Origin: Novosphingopyxis sp965218915
GTDB lineage: Bacteria > Pseudomonadota > Alphaproteobacteria > Sphingomonadales > Sphingomonadaceae
Reading direction: 5' to 3'
Assembly: GCF_965218915.1 (NCBI RefSeq)
Contig: NZ_OZ244708.1
Coordinates: 372,001 to 436,000 of the forward strand
Length of the DNA: 64,000 bases
Under the pieces are notes generated by a model, which had not been told where the DNA came from, ran no database searches, and saw nothing but the letters and a program-made list of their open reading frames with translations. Positions 16,863-27,381 of this stretch are shown in pieces. The number at the start of each line of letters is the position of its first letter. The first letter of the stretch is position 1. A program made the translations under genes and the position numbers.

Positions 16863-18161
16863 ATGACCCGCGACGCTTCGCCATCAGCACCCGCCAAAGC
16901 GGCGCGCGGGGCCTCGCTCGTCTTCGTCTTTCTCGTCGTGCTGATCGACATGATGGGCTTCGGCATCATCATGCCCGTGCTGCCCGCGCTGATCACCGAT
17001 CTGACCGGCGGCAGCATCGCCGAGGCGGCGGTGGATGCCGGCTGGCTCGCCTTTGCCTATGCCGGCATGCAGTTCCTGTTCGGGCCGGTCATGGGCAATC
17101 TGTCGGACCGCTTCGGGCGCCGCCCGGTGCTGCTGGCCTGCCTCGGCATGTATGGAATCGGCTATGCGATGATGGGCTGGGCGCCCACGCTGGCCTGGCT
17201 GTACGCCGCGCGCATCGTGACCGGGGTGACGGGCGCCAGCTTCTCGGTCGCCTACGCCTATATCGCGGACATCACCCCGCCGGAAAGACGCGCGCAGAAT
17301 TTCGGGCTGATCGGCATGGCGTTCGGCGTCGGCTTCATCTTCGGCCCGGCGCTCGGCGGCATATTGGGCGAGTTCGGCACGCGATTGCCCTTCTTCGCCG
17401 CATCGGGCCTCGCCGCGATCAATTTCCTGTTCGGGCTGGTCATGCTCAAGGAAAGCCTGGCGCAGGACAAGCGCCGCCCCTTCTCGCTGATCCGCTCCAA
17501 CGCGCTGTCGGCGATGAGGGCGCTGGGCGGGCAGAACCGCGTGGTGCTGTGGTACGCCGCCGCGCTCGTCTTCTTCACCACCAGCGGCATCGTCTATCCG
17601 GTGATCTTCGCCTATTACGCGATCCAGGCGTTCGGCTGGACCGAACTCACCATCGGCCTGTCGCTGGCGCTGGTCGGGGTCGGCGCGGCGCTGGTGCAGG
17701 GCGGGCTGATCCGGATCGTCGTGCCGCGCATCGGCGAGCGGCGGGCGGTGCTGATCGGTTTCGGCGCGATGCTGAGCGCCAATATCATCTACTGCTTCGC
17801 GACCGTGCCCTGGTTGATCTTCGTGGCGATCCCGATCGGCTGGTTTCAGGGGCTGATCCAGCCTTCGGTCACCGGCCTGATGAGCCGCGCCGTCGACGAC
17901 CGGCGGCAGGGCGAGTTGCAGGGCGCGACGTCGAGCCTCAACAGTCTGGCCGCGGTGGTCGGCCCGCCGCTGTTCACCGCCGCCTTCTTCCTGTTCACGC
18001 AGGACAGCGCGCCGGTCTATTGGCCGGGCGCGCCCTATGCGGTGGCGAGCGTCTTCGCGCTGGTATCGTTGGCCCTGTTCTGGCGCGGCAGCGGGCTGCA
18101 TTATGCCGGCGAGGGTGCCGATCTGCCGCCCGACGCGGAGACCGACGCCGATGTCGCCTAG
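16863..18161 (+). CDS. MFS transporter, TetA/DHA1-like
   Basis: A 432-aa membrane protein of the DHA1 drug:H+ antiporter type. The first helix holds DMMGFGIIMPVLP, and loop 2-3 has the hallmark GNLSDRFGRRPVLL. The fourth helix is RIVTGVTGASFSVAYAYIAD, followed by GFIFGPALGG (motif C), typical of TetA-like exporters. Such names do not prove tetracycline transport. It is probably translated with the upstream SDR. Confidence 0.9.
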   Translation: MTRDASPSAPAKAARGASLVFVFLVVLIDMMGFGIIMPVLPALITDLTGGSIAEAAVDAGWLAFAYAGMQFLFGPVMGNLSDRFGRRPVLLACLGMYGIGYAMMGWAPTLAWLYAARIVTGVTGASFSVAYAYIADITPPERRAQNFGLIGMAFGVGFIFGPALGGILGEFGTRLPFFAASGLAAINFLFGLVMLKESLAQDKRRPFSLIRSNALSAMRALGGQNRVVLWYAAALVFFTTSGIVYPVIFAYYAIQAFGWTELTIGLSLALVGVGAALVQGGLIRIVVPRIGERRAVLIGFGAMLSANIIYCFATVPWLIFVAIPIGWFQGLIQPSVTGLMSRAVDDRRQGELQGATSSLNSLAAVVGPPLFTAAFFLFTQDSAPVYWPGAPYAVASVFALVSLALFWRGSGLHYAGEGADLPPDAETDADVA

Positions 18162-18168
18162 GCCGTGC

Positions 18169-19920
18169 CTAGGCCTCGAACAGGCCCTTCAGTTCGGTCT
18201 TCAGGATCTTGCCGTTGGCGTTGCGCGGCAGCGTGTCGTCGGAAAAGACGATCCGCACCGGCACCTTGAACGCGGCGAGAGCCCCGCGCACCCAGTCCTG
18301 CAGTTCCCGCTCGCTCGCCGTTTCGCCGGGCGCCAGATGCACCACCGCGCCGGGCTCTTCGCCCAGCGTGCGGTGCGGCAAGGCGACGACGGCGGCGTCG
18401 GTGACGGCGGGGTGATCGTACAGAATGTTCTCGACCTCGGTCGAATAGATATTCTCGCCGCCGCGGATGACGATGTCCTTGGCGCGGTCGACGATATAGC
18501 AGAAGCCTTCCGCGTCGATTCGGGCGAGATCGCCGGTGCGCACCCAGCCGTGAACGAAGGTCTCGGCGGTGGCAGCGGGCTTGTTCCAGTAGCCGCTCAC
18601 GACCTGCGGCCCGCGCGCCCACAATTCACCGATCGTGCCGATGGGCAATTCGACGCTGCCGTCCTCGGCCATGATCTTGATGTCGGACACCGGCACCGGT
18701 GGGCCGCAGCTGTCGGGGCGGTTCAGATAATCCTCGGCGCTGTGGCTGGTGACCGTCGCCATCGTCTCGGTCATGCCCCAGCCATTGCCCGGCAGCGCGC
18801 CCATCACGTCGCGGATCTTGCGGACGAGATCGGGCGCGGACGGCGCGCCGCCATAGCTGATCGTCTTGAGCGAGCCGAGATCGTATTTTTCGCGCGCCGG
18901 ATGCTCGATCAGTTGCCAGGCGATGGTCGGCACGCCGCCCGCCAGCGTGACCCTTTCGCGCTCGATGATGCGGAACGCCTCCTCCGGGTGCCATTTGTGC
19001 ATGAAGATCATCGTCGCGCCGCTCGCCATCGCGCCGGTCATCGTCGCCGAACAGGCGGTGACGTGGAACAGCGGGATCACCAGCAGGGCCACCGCGCGCG
19101 GCGGCGGATCGGGCGGCATCTCGCCGCGCCGCAGGAAGCTGCGCGCCGCGGCATAGGCGCTGGAAAAGATATTGGTGGTGATGTTGCGGTGGGTGCCCAG
19201 CGCGCCCTTCGGTTCGCCGGTGGTACCGCTGGTGTAGAAAATCGTCGCCGCGTCATCGGGGACGAGCGCGCTATCGGGCAGATCGTCGTCGGGCAGCGCG
19301 GCATAATCGGCGGTGGTGCCGATGATGGCTTCGAGCGCGCGAGCATGGCCGGTCAATGCGCCGTCCGCACGCGCCACCAGCACCGTTTCGAGTCCGGGCA
19401 GCGCAGCATAATGCTCGGCCAGCCGTTGATGGCGTTCCGCGTCGCACACCAGCAGCCGCGCACCGGCATCCTTCAGGCCATATTCGAGCTCCTGCCCCGT
19501 CCACCAGGCGTTGAGCGGCACCATGATCGCGCCGATCGCGGTGGCGGCGAAGAACGCCACCGGCCATTCGGGCAGGTTGCGCATGGCCAGCGCGATCCGG
19601 TCGCCCTTGCCGATGCCGAGCGCGAGGAAATGCCGGGCCAGCTTCGCGGTGGCGCGATGCCAGGCGTCATAGCTGACGCGCTCTTCGCCCAGGATGAGAA
19701 AGATCGCATCGCCATGGGTGCGGGCGAGCGCGGCCAACCCGGCGAGCGTCGGCGGCACGTTCTTCCACGCGCGGATCGTCTCGCCGCGCACGGCCACATC
19801 TTCCATCTCGAAGCGCTGTCCGGGCGCGCAAAGAAGAGCCTGGATCTCGGGAAGGGAGGCGGCGGGCCATGGGGCCGGGCTGCCGGTGGCGTCGGAGGGA
19901 AAAGATGCCATGCTCATCAT
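18169..19920 (-). CDS. Class I adenylate-forming acyl-CoA ligase
   Basis: A 583-aa AMP-dependent synthetase/ligase that activates a carboxylic acid via acyl-AMP to the CoA thioester. It shows the P-loop-like IFYTSGTTGEPKGA, the A5 motif NGWGMTETMA, the A7 aspartate in RTGDLARID, the A8 hinge IVDRAKDIVIRGGENI, and the A10 lysine in PRNANGKILKTEL. The length suits medium- or long-chain acyl-CoA synthetases. Starts at 19920, 19917 and 19911 are all possible; none has a strong ribosome site. It is convergent with the MFS gene. Confidence 0.92.
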   Translation of the reverse strand: MMSMASFPSDATGSPAPWPAASLPEIQALLCAPGQRFEMEDVAVRGETIRAWKNVPPTLAGLAALARTHGDAIFLILGEERVSYDAWHRATAKLARHFLALGIGKGDRIALAMRNLPEWPVAFFAATAIGAIMVPLNAWWTGQELEYGLKDAGARLLVCDAERHQRLAEHYAALPGLETVLVARADGALTGHARALEAIIGTTADYAALPDDDLPDSALVPDDAATIFYTSGTTGEPKGALGTHRNITTNIFSSAYAAARSFLRRGEMPPDPPPRAVALLVIPLFHVTACSATMTGAMASGATMIFMHKWHPEEAFRIIERERVTLAGGVPTIAWQLIEHPAREKYDLGSLKTISYGGAPSAPDLVRKIRDVMGALPGNGWGMTETMATVTSHSAEDYLNRPDSCGPPVPVSDIKIMAEDGSVELPIGTIGELWARGPQVVSGYWNKPAATAETFVHGWVRTGDLARIDAEGFCYIVDRAKDIVIRGGENIYSTEVENILYDHPAVTDAAVVALPHRTLGEEPGAVVHLAPGETASERELQDWVRGALAAFKVPVRIVFSDDTLPRNANGKILKTELKGLFEA

Positions 19921-20061
19921 ATGGTCAGGGCTAACGAGGTCCTGCCCATGCTACAAGTTTAGACATACCCAAACGCTGAAAAAGGCGATCCATGGCGTCG
20001 CGGGCAAGGCTTTCATATATTTCCCCGCTTCCATGCAGGTTATGCTAAGCAATGTAACATG

Positions 20062-20077
20062 GGTTAATTGTTTAACC
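20062..20077. promoter_or_regulatory. Palindrome GGTTAATTGTTTAACC between divergent genes
   Basis: A near-perfect inverted repeat (GGTTAA-N4-TTAACC) in an AT-rich patch between the divergent acyl-CoA ligase and Crp/Fnr genes. It could be an operator for either; no family is assigned. Confidence 0.4.
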
Positions 20078-20158
20078 GCAACAGTCCGTTAGGTGTTGGC
20101 ACCAAATTTAGCCGTCATAAACCGGGCGGACCCCCTGCGGAATGGGAATCACCGACCG

Positions 20159-20896
20159 ATGGCCGACAGTTGTTTTGTGCAGCGCCTGCTGCATTATCTA
20201 GATATTACCGACGCGGAGAAATCCGCGATTGCGAAGCTCGAACAGGACCCGACCGATCTGGTCGCGGGCCGGAAGCTGTGGGAAGAGGGCGCCAAATCGG
20301 ACGATATCTGCATCGTCCAGAAGGGCTGGCTTCTATCGGAAACCGTGCTCGAGGGCGGCGAGCGCCAGATCCTGCGCTTCTATTTCCCGGGCGAACTGAT
20401 CGGCACCGCCAGCATCGCGTTCGATCATGCTTGCAGCACGGTGCGCGCGGTGCAGGATGCGCGGCTGTGCATTTTTCCGCGGGCACGCCTGGGCGAGCTG
20501 TTCGTCGAGCATCCCCGGCTCGGAACCTTGTTCTATTCGCTCGGCATGCTGGAAGTGATCGATCTCAACGATCGGCTGCGTGCGCTCGGCCGCACCGACG
20601 GCAAGGCGCGGCTCGCGCATCTGTTCCTGTCGATCGCGGAGCGCATGCGCGTGCTGCATGGCCGCGCGGAAAAAGTGTTGCAGGTGCCGCTCACCCAGAG
20701 CGACCTGGCCGATGCGGTCGGCCTCACCGCGATCCACGTCAACCGACTGCTCAAGGAAATGACCAGCGACGGTCTGATCCGCCGCACCCGGCGCGAAATC
20801 GAACTTCGCGACGAGGATGAGCTGCGCCTGCTCTCGCAATATCGCGATCGCCATTTCGAGGTCGACAACAGCTGGTTTCCGCCCGCCAGCACGTGA
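20159..20896 (+). CDS. Crp/Fnr family transcriptional regulator
   Basis: A 245-aa regulator with an N-terminal cyclic-nucleotide-type beta-barrel (LWEEGAKSDDICIVQKGWL, RQILRFYFPGELIG) and a C-terminal winged helix (LTQSDLADAVGLTAIHVNRLLKEM). No Fnr cysteine cluster is visible at the N-terminus, so oxygen sensing by a 4Fe-4S cluster is unlikely. The start at 20159 removes 22 residues of poor support. It may control the divergent acyl-CoA ligase; this is inference. Confidence 0.9.
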   Translation: MADSCFVQRLLHYLDITDAEKSAIAKLEQDPTDLVAGRKLWEEGAKSDDICIVQKGWLLSETVLEGGERQILRFYFPGELIGTASIAFDHACSTVRAVQDARLCIFPRARLGELFVEHPRLGTLFYSLGMLEVIDLNDRLRALGRTDGKARLAHLFLSIAERMRVLHGRAEKVLQVPLTQSDLADAVGLTAIHVNRLLKEMTSDGLIRRTRREIELRDEDELRLLSQYRDRHFEVDNSWFPPAST

Positions 20897-20986
20897 TGAC
20901 TATCCCGCGCGGCGATCGGTATCGGCTCTCGGTCCCGTCGTTGTGCATCGACCCCGTTCGGGCTGAGCTTGTCGAAGCCTTGCATT

Positions 20987-21191
20987 GGCGATTATATACT
21001 TTGCAAACCCTGCCGGATGGAAATTCAGAAGCGGCATGGCTCCGCCTTTCTTTGTTCGTAATGCCAGCGAAACTTTGTTCGTCATGCCAGCGAAAGCTGG
21101 CATCTCAGGCCTCATGGCGATCCCGCCCGAGACCCCAGCTTTCGCTGGGGTGACGAACAAATGAAACGGGTGTGCAAGGTACATAATCGCC
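20987..21191. repeat. M1 element, copy 2 (MITE-like, 205 bp)
   Basis: Its ends are GGCGATTATATAC and GTACATAATCGCC. The internal text, including TTTGCAAACCCTG and GATGAAACGGGTGTGCAAGG-like stretches, matches the copy at 15717 nearly base for base. The REPIN inside has a duplicated TTTGTTCGT.ATGCCAGCGAAA segment. Confidence 0.8.
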
Positions 21192-21236
21192 CTTGCATTG
21201 TTTCCCTGGCGCTACCCCCGAAGCACGACATTCCTT

Positions 21237-21422
21237 GGTAGTGGGTCAGTTTGAATTTCCTCCTGCGCTTCATCTAGAATTCTCGTCATTGCGAGGCCGC
21301 AGGCCGAAGCAATCCAGGGCAGTTGCGGCGCTACAGCTGCCCTGGATTGCCGCGTCGCCCCGGATCAAGTCCGGGGCTCCTCGCAATGACGAAGAGAGTA
21401 TATTTCAAACTGACCCACTACC
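21237..21422. repeat. M2 element (MITE-like, 186 bp, 19-bp terminal inverted repeats)
   Basis: GGTAGTGGGTCAGTTTGAA at 21237-21255 is repeated exactly, inverted, at 21404-21422. Inside lies a different REPIN family (GTCATTGCGAGG...GCAATCCAGGGC at 21284 to CGCAATGACG near 21391). It has no coding content. A REPIN inside a longer inverted-repeat element suggests nested insertion or a composite mobile unit. Confidence 0.8.
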
Positions 21423-21472
21423 CATTCCTTCGACAGATTCAGGACGAACGGAAGTGGTGCTAGGCAGACGAT

Positions 21473-23416
<1,944 letters not shown>

Positions 23417-23531
23417 GCCTTCTCTCTCCTGTTCTGAAATTGCCGCGCTCTTGCCAAGCTTTACGGCTACCATAGCGCTATGTTCCTCTGCTAGATGGTG
23501 GACCAAAGGCCAGTAGCCCGAGGATTTGCCG

Positions 23532-24245
23532 ATGACCGTTCGATCGCTTGCCGCCGCCGCGGCCCTTTCCATGATCTTCGCGCTGTCCGCTTGCGGGGGA
23601 AAGAAGGATTCGGTGGATACCGAAGAAGATTTCAGCGCTATTCCGGTGCCGCCGCCACCGCCCGCGCCGAGCGGGGTAAGCTATGATGTGCGCCACTGCC
23701 TGACCCAGGAAATTCCCGAGAGCGAGGTGATCGGCGGCGGGCACACCGTCGGCCAGGCAATCTTTCCCGACACGCTGACCCTCGATTTCAACCGGCCCGC
23801 CGGTTTTCCCAACGGCCGCCTGCTCACCGACCAGGTGGTCGATATCATGCTGGCCTATCTGTTTCTCGATCTGGGCGAGGAGGGCGCGCGGCGCTTTGCC
23901 GATCTTCCGCTCAACCCGCCCTCGAACGACGTCGCCTTGCCGGCTGGATTTCCCTTTCTGGCGCCGGCTCAGGGCAACCCGCCGCGCGCCGACAGGAGCG
24001 GACGCACTTTCGATTTCGTGGACGAAGATGACGATCAGTATGACCGGGTCGACCGGGTGGGGATGCCGCTCGTCTCCACCGCGATCGTCCCGTTCGAGCG
24101 CAAACCCGACTACAATGATGCCACGCCCCAAGAGGACGTCGACGGAGATTTTGTGGGAGACGTGGAAGATGAGCTGACCGCTCTGACCAATAGCTTTGCC
24201 GACGATTTGACATCCGCCGGTTATCGGCTTTGTGCCGCGGATTAG
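23532..24245 (+). CDS. DUF4331-like C-terminal-type lipoprotein (A)
   Basis: A 237-aa lipoprotein with signal peptide and lipobox LSAC (Cys near residue 21), then a Pro-rich linker. The remainder resembles the C-terminal half of DUF4331 proteins: DTLTLDFNRPAGFPNGR.LTDQVVDIML, LPAGFPFLAPAQGNPP, and VGMPLVSTAIVPF..KPDYNDATP. It is paralogous to the lipoprotein at 25123-25944. It has a GAGGA site at 23532. It probably sits in a membrane facing the periplasm; its function is unknown. Confidence 0.8.
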   Translation: MTVRSLAAAAALSMIFALSACGGKKDSVDTEEDFSAIPVPPPPPAPSGVSYDVRHCLTQEIPESEVIGGGHTVGQAIFPDTLTLDFNRPAGFPNGRLLTDQVVDIMLAYLFLDLGEEGARRFADLPLNPPSNDVALPAGFPFLAPAQGNPPRADRSGRTFDFVDEDDDQYDRVDRVGMPLVSTAIVPFERKPDYNDATPQEDVDGDFVGDVEDELTALTNSFADDLTSAGYRLCAAD

Positions 24246-24363
24246 AGTGAAATTTTACCCGCAATCCGGCGGGAGATGAGGATTGTTACGGTTTCGTTCC
24301 TTTCCTCAAAGTGAATGTTTCACGCAAGCCGCTCGATTATTTAGCGAATTTTTTTAAATTTTC

Positions 24364-24391
24364 GCAACCATCCGTCTCGTTTTGTCGTATG
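24364..24391 (+). promoter_or_regulatory. Candidate ECF-sigma promoter of the DUF4331 operon
   Basis: GCAACC (24364-24369), a 16-bp spacer and CGTATG (24386-24391) lie about 60 bp before the first gene in an AT-rich stretch. The spacing and AAC/CGT elements resemble ECF-sigma promoters; this is inference only. Confidence 0.4.
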
Positions 24392-24451
24392 CATAGGAGA
24401 GGCAGGGTGGGAGAAGCTTCCATTTCGACTGCCGCTAGAGGAGGAAATTTC

Positions 24452-25123
24452 ATGAACCGATTTGCCAAGCTGGCGGTTGCTGGGGGTGCTGTAGCGCTCG
24501 CAGTCCCGCTTGCCATCATACTTCCGGAGCAGTTCGCCCCGGCTGCGGATCACGTCGATCCGCCGCAACGTACCGACCCGGCGGTCGACGATACGCCGGA
24601 TCGCGCCGCCGACATCGCGGACTTGTTCGCCGCGCACACCGACGACGAATTCCGTATTGTTCTGACCTTTGCCGGTCCTGCACCGACGGATCAGGCGGCG
24701 ACCTATGATCGTAACGTGCTTTATAAGATCAACGTCTCCAACAGCGCTCCGCGCACCACGACGGACATTCCGATCAGGGTGCGCTTCGGCGAGGACGGCC
24801 GGGGTTCCGGCAAGTGGGGCGTTCAGATCCTCGGCATTCCCGGTACGGGCGACGACGGCGTCTTTGGCCCTGTCGAGACCGATAACACCATGGATGGCGT
24901 GCAGTTCCGCGCCGGTCTGTTCGACGATCCGTTCTTCTTCGACGATCAGGGCTTCCTGGAGTCGAAAATGACCGGAAATCTCTCCATCATGAACGATCGG
25001 GATTTCTTCGCCAACGCGAACGATACCGCCATCGTCATAACGATTCCGCGGGACCGTATCGGCGACGGCTCTTCGCCGGTTGATATTTGGGCCGAAACCC
25101 TGCGTCTGGGAGGGCAACTCTGA
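24452..25123 (+). CDS. DUF4331 family protein, N-terminal-type domain, secreted
   Basis: A 223-aa protein with a signal peptide ending near residue 33 (APAADHVDPP). The mature part begins DHVDPPQRTDP, equivalent to the SSHREAP start of DUF4331 proteins, and continues RAADIADLFA..FRIVLTFAGP. Typical DUF4331 proteins are about 500 aa; this one covers only the first part. An AGGAGG site precedes the start. Its stop overlaps the next start (TGATG), so the two halves appear to be made by coupled translation. Function is unknown. Confidence 0.82.
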   Translation: MNRFAKLAVAGGAVALAVPLAIILPEQFAPAADHVDPPQRTDPAVDDTPDRAADIADLFAAHTDDEFRIVLTFAGPAPTDQAATYDRNVLYKINVSNSAPRTTTDIPIRVRFGEDGRGSGKWGVQILGIPGTGDDGVFGPVETDNTMDGVQFRAGLFDDPFFFDDQGFLESKMTGNLSIMNDRDFFANANDTAIVITIPRDRIGDGSSPVDIWAETLRLGGQL

Positions 25124-25944
25124 TGAACATTTCCAAGCGCGCTTTAGCACTCGCAACGCCGCTGGCACTGGCTCTGACCATGACCGCCTGCGACGACAAC
25201 AACAACGACGACACGATGACTACGACGCCGACGCCGGCACCGACACCTGCCCCGCCGACACCGGCGCCCACGCCCACGCCCACCCCTACGCCGACGCCAA
25301 CCGCGACGAGCACGGGTGCAACTGGCACGGTTGACGTGTCGCAATGTCTGATGCAGGAAGTGGCGCCCGGCACCACGGTCGCGGATTTGATCATCCCCGA
25401 TACGCTTACGCTGGACTTCAATGCGCCGGCCGGCTTCCCGAACGGGCGCAGGCCCGTCGATCCCGTGGCCAATGTAACCGAGGCGGTGATTCTGCTCGAC
25501 CTGACGGCCAAGACCGCTGGCGGAGAGCAGCAGACGGCACTGACGTTCCAGCAGTTCCCGCCGTCCGCGGTTGCTGCGCTGAACGGCCGAACGTCGCTCG
25601 ATGTCCCGCAGAACGACATCAACAACGGCATGTTCCTGGACGATTTCCCTTACATCCTACCGCCGCAGGGCAATCCGCCCTTGGCGGATACGTCGGGGAC
25701 GAACTTCAACTTCCGCACCCAGCCCGACACGTCCTATATACGGGTCGATCGCATGGGCATGCCGGCGGTCGCCACCGCGCTCATCGGCATGGATAAGAAG
25801 GTCGCCTATAACGACGCCGATCCATCGGACGACTTGGCGGGCAAATTCGTGAGCGAGCTGACGTCGGAGCTGACCAAGATACATGCGGGCCTTAGGGACG
25901 ACCTGATCTCGCTGGGCTTCGTTCCCTGCTCGACCGTCTCCTGA
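25123..25944 (+). CDS. DUF4331-like C-terminal-type lipoprotein (B) with Pro-Thr linker
   Basis: A 273-aa lipoprotein with lipobox MTAC (Cys near 24), an Asn/Asp stretch, and a linker of about 35 residues made of repeated Pro-Thr/Ala-Pro. The linker would space the domain from the membrane or cross the cell wall. The rest matches lipoprotein A: DTLTLDFNAPAGFPNGR, MGMPAVATALI, KKVAYNDADPSDD. It has the C-terminal part of DUF4331 that the upstream protein lacks. Its start overlaps the upstream stop by 1 bp. Confidence 0.82.
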   Translation: MNISKRALALATPLALALTMTACDDNNNDDTMTTTPTPAPTPAPPTPAPTPTPTPTPTPTATSTGATGTVDVSQCLMQEVAPGTTVADLIIPDTLTLDFNAPAGFPNGRRPVDPVANVTEAVILLDLTAKTAGGEQQTALTFQQFPPSAVAALNGRTSLDVPQNDINNGMFLDDFPYILPPQGNPPLADTSGTNFNFRTQPDTSYIRVDRMGMPAVATALIGMDKKVAYNDADPSDDLAGKFVSELTSELTKIHAGLRDDLISLGFVPCSTVS

Positions 25945-25980
25945 CGAAGCGACCGATATGATCAAGCCAAGGGGCGTGCC

Positions 25981-27381
25981 GTGACCGAGGTTACGGCACG
26001 CCCTTCTTCTCCTCCGCCGGATGGCGATCGTTTCGGCTCGAGCAGCCGGTTGTGGAAGATCGCTTTCCTGGTGCTGATGGCCGCCACTCTGATAGCGCTC
26101 GCGGCGCGCTGGCTCGACGGAGAGAATGATCTGTCCGACGCACCTGTCACGGGCGTCGGTTTCACCCGCGTGGCGGGGCCCGACAATTACGTCGACGAAC
26201 TCGCCCGGGCCGAGAGCGCGGTCCATAACAACAGGGTCCGTCTGTCCGATGCGCCGGAACAATGGCTGCGACGTGCATCCTACACCGGAGCGCTGGCCCG
26301 CCGCGCTTCGCTAACGGGCAATTATGTCGATCTTGTCGCGATCGACGACGAGCTTGCGCGCGCGTTTCGCGATGCGCCCGAGGGGGCGGGGCCGGTGATC
26401 GGTGCCGCCGCCCATGCGCTGACGGTCCACCGCCTCGACGAGGTGGAGAAATATCTCAATATCGCCGATGGCTTCGCGGTTGCGCCCGATAACGGCACGC
26501 GCGCCGAAATGCTGGGAATGCGCGGCGACGTGGCATTGTATCGCGGCGATTATGACGCGGCGCTCAGAAACTACCGCGCCGCGCTTCATTTGAGCGAGGA
26601 TGCCGGCGGTCTGATCCGGCTGTACACCTTTGAGCTGAAACATGGCCGGTTCGACGAGGCCGCCGCCAATATCCGCCGCGCCGGTGCCACGGCGAAGACG
26701 CCGAGCCCCTATCTCGCCGCCTTCTACTTCCTGCGGCTCGCCGATGTCGGCCTCGCCAGCGGGGACTGGACGATGGCGCAGGAAAATATCGACGCGGCCA
26801 ATCATGCGTTCCAGGGCTGGTGGCTGGCCGAGGCGTATCGGGCGCAGATGCTGGCATTGAACGGCGATGTCGCGGGCGCGGTGGCGCTTTATACGCAGGT
26901 CGCCAACCGCTCGCACGATCCGTTGGTGATGGACGCGCTCGGATCGCTGCTGCGCGCGAACGGACGCATCGCCGAAAGCCGGCAATGGGCGGCGCGGGCG
27001 CAGGTGATCTGGGATCGGCGCATGGCGGCCTTGCCGAGCGCGGCGCGCGGCCATGCGATCGAGCACGAACTGGCGCTGGGTGACCCGGCCAAGGCGCTGC
27101 GCATCGCCGCGGCGGACTACAAGGCGCGGCCCTATGGCCAGGCCGCGATCATGCTCGCCACGGCACAGCTCGCCAACGGGCAGACCGAAAAAGCGCTGGC
27201 GCTGCTGAAGCGGACCGAGAAATCGGGCTGGGTCAGCGCGCGGGCCTGGGCGTTGCAGGCGGAAGCGGAAGCGTTATTGGGCCACGGCAAGGCCAGCGAC
27301 AGGGCACGGACAGAAGCGGAGAAGATCGATCCCAAAGTTTTCGACCCGGCGCAAAGCTATATCTGGTTCGGCCATGGCTGA
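25981..27381 (+). CDS. Membrane-anchored TPR protein
   Basis: A 466-aa protein with a GTG start and an AAGGGG site. One transmembrane helix lies at about residues 25-42, and a long tetratricopeptide-type helical repeat region faces the periplasm (ALHLSEDAGGL, FDEAAANIRRAGA, GDWTMAQENIDAANHAFQ and others). TPR arrays bind partner proteins. It lies 36 bp after the DUF4331 lipoprotein and overlaps the HupE gene by 8 bp, so it is part of one operon. No enzymatic motif is seen. Confidence 0.82.
   Translation: MTEVTARPSSPPPDGDRFGSSSRLWKIAFLVLMAATLIALAARWLDGENDLSDAPVTGVGFTRVAGPDNYVDELARAESAVHNNRVRLSDAPEQWLRRASYTGALARRASLTGNYVDLVAIDDELARAFRDAPEGAGPVIGAAAHALTVHRLDEVEKYLNIADGFAVAPDNGTRAEMLGMRGDVALYRGDYDAALRNYRAALHLSEDAGGLIRLYTFELKHGRFDEAAANIRRAGATAKTPSPYLAAFYFLRLADVGLASGDWTMAQENIDAANHAFQGWWLAEAYRAQMLALNGDVAGAVALYTQVANRSHDPLVMDALGSLLRANGRIAESRQWAARAQVIWDRRMAALPSAARGHAIEHELALGDPAKALRIAAADYKARPYGQAAIMLATAQLANGQTEKALALLKRTEKSGWVSARAWALQAEAEALLGHGKASDRARTEAEKIDPKVFDPAQSYIWFGHG

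Larger units (their letters stand above)
20897..21472. other. Repeat-filled gap, no gene seen
   Basis: Between the Crp/Fnr and acs genes. It contains the second M1 element (20987-21191), preceded by TTCGGGCTGAGCTTGTCGAA, and the M2 element (21237-21422). Translated ORFs here are repeat text. Confidence 0.75.

Noticed and set aside
18037..19962. 641-codon plus-strand frame over the acyl-CoA ligase
   Set aside because: Antisense shadow of a gene with all adenylation motifs.
25200..25330. Short tandem repeats (ACGCCGACGCC-like) that might suggest a CRISPR or VNTR
   Set aside because: They are codons of the Pro-Thr linker of a lipoprotein; there are no spacers or regular repeat units.
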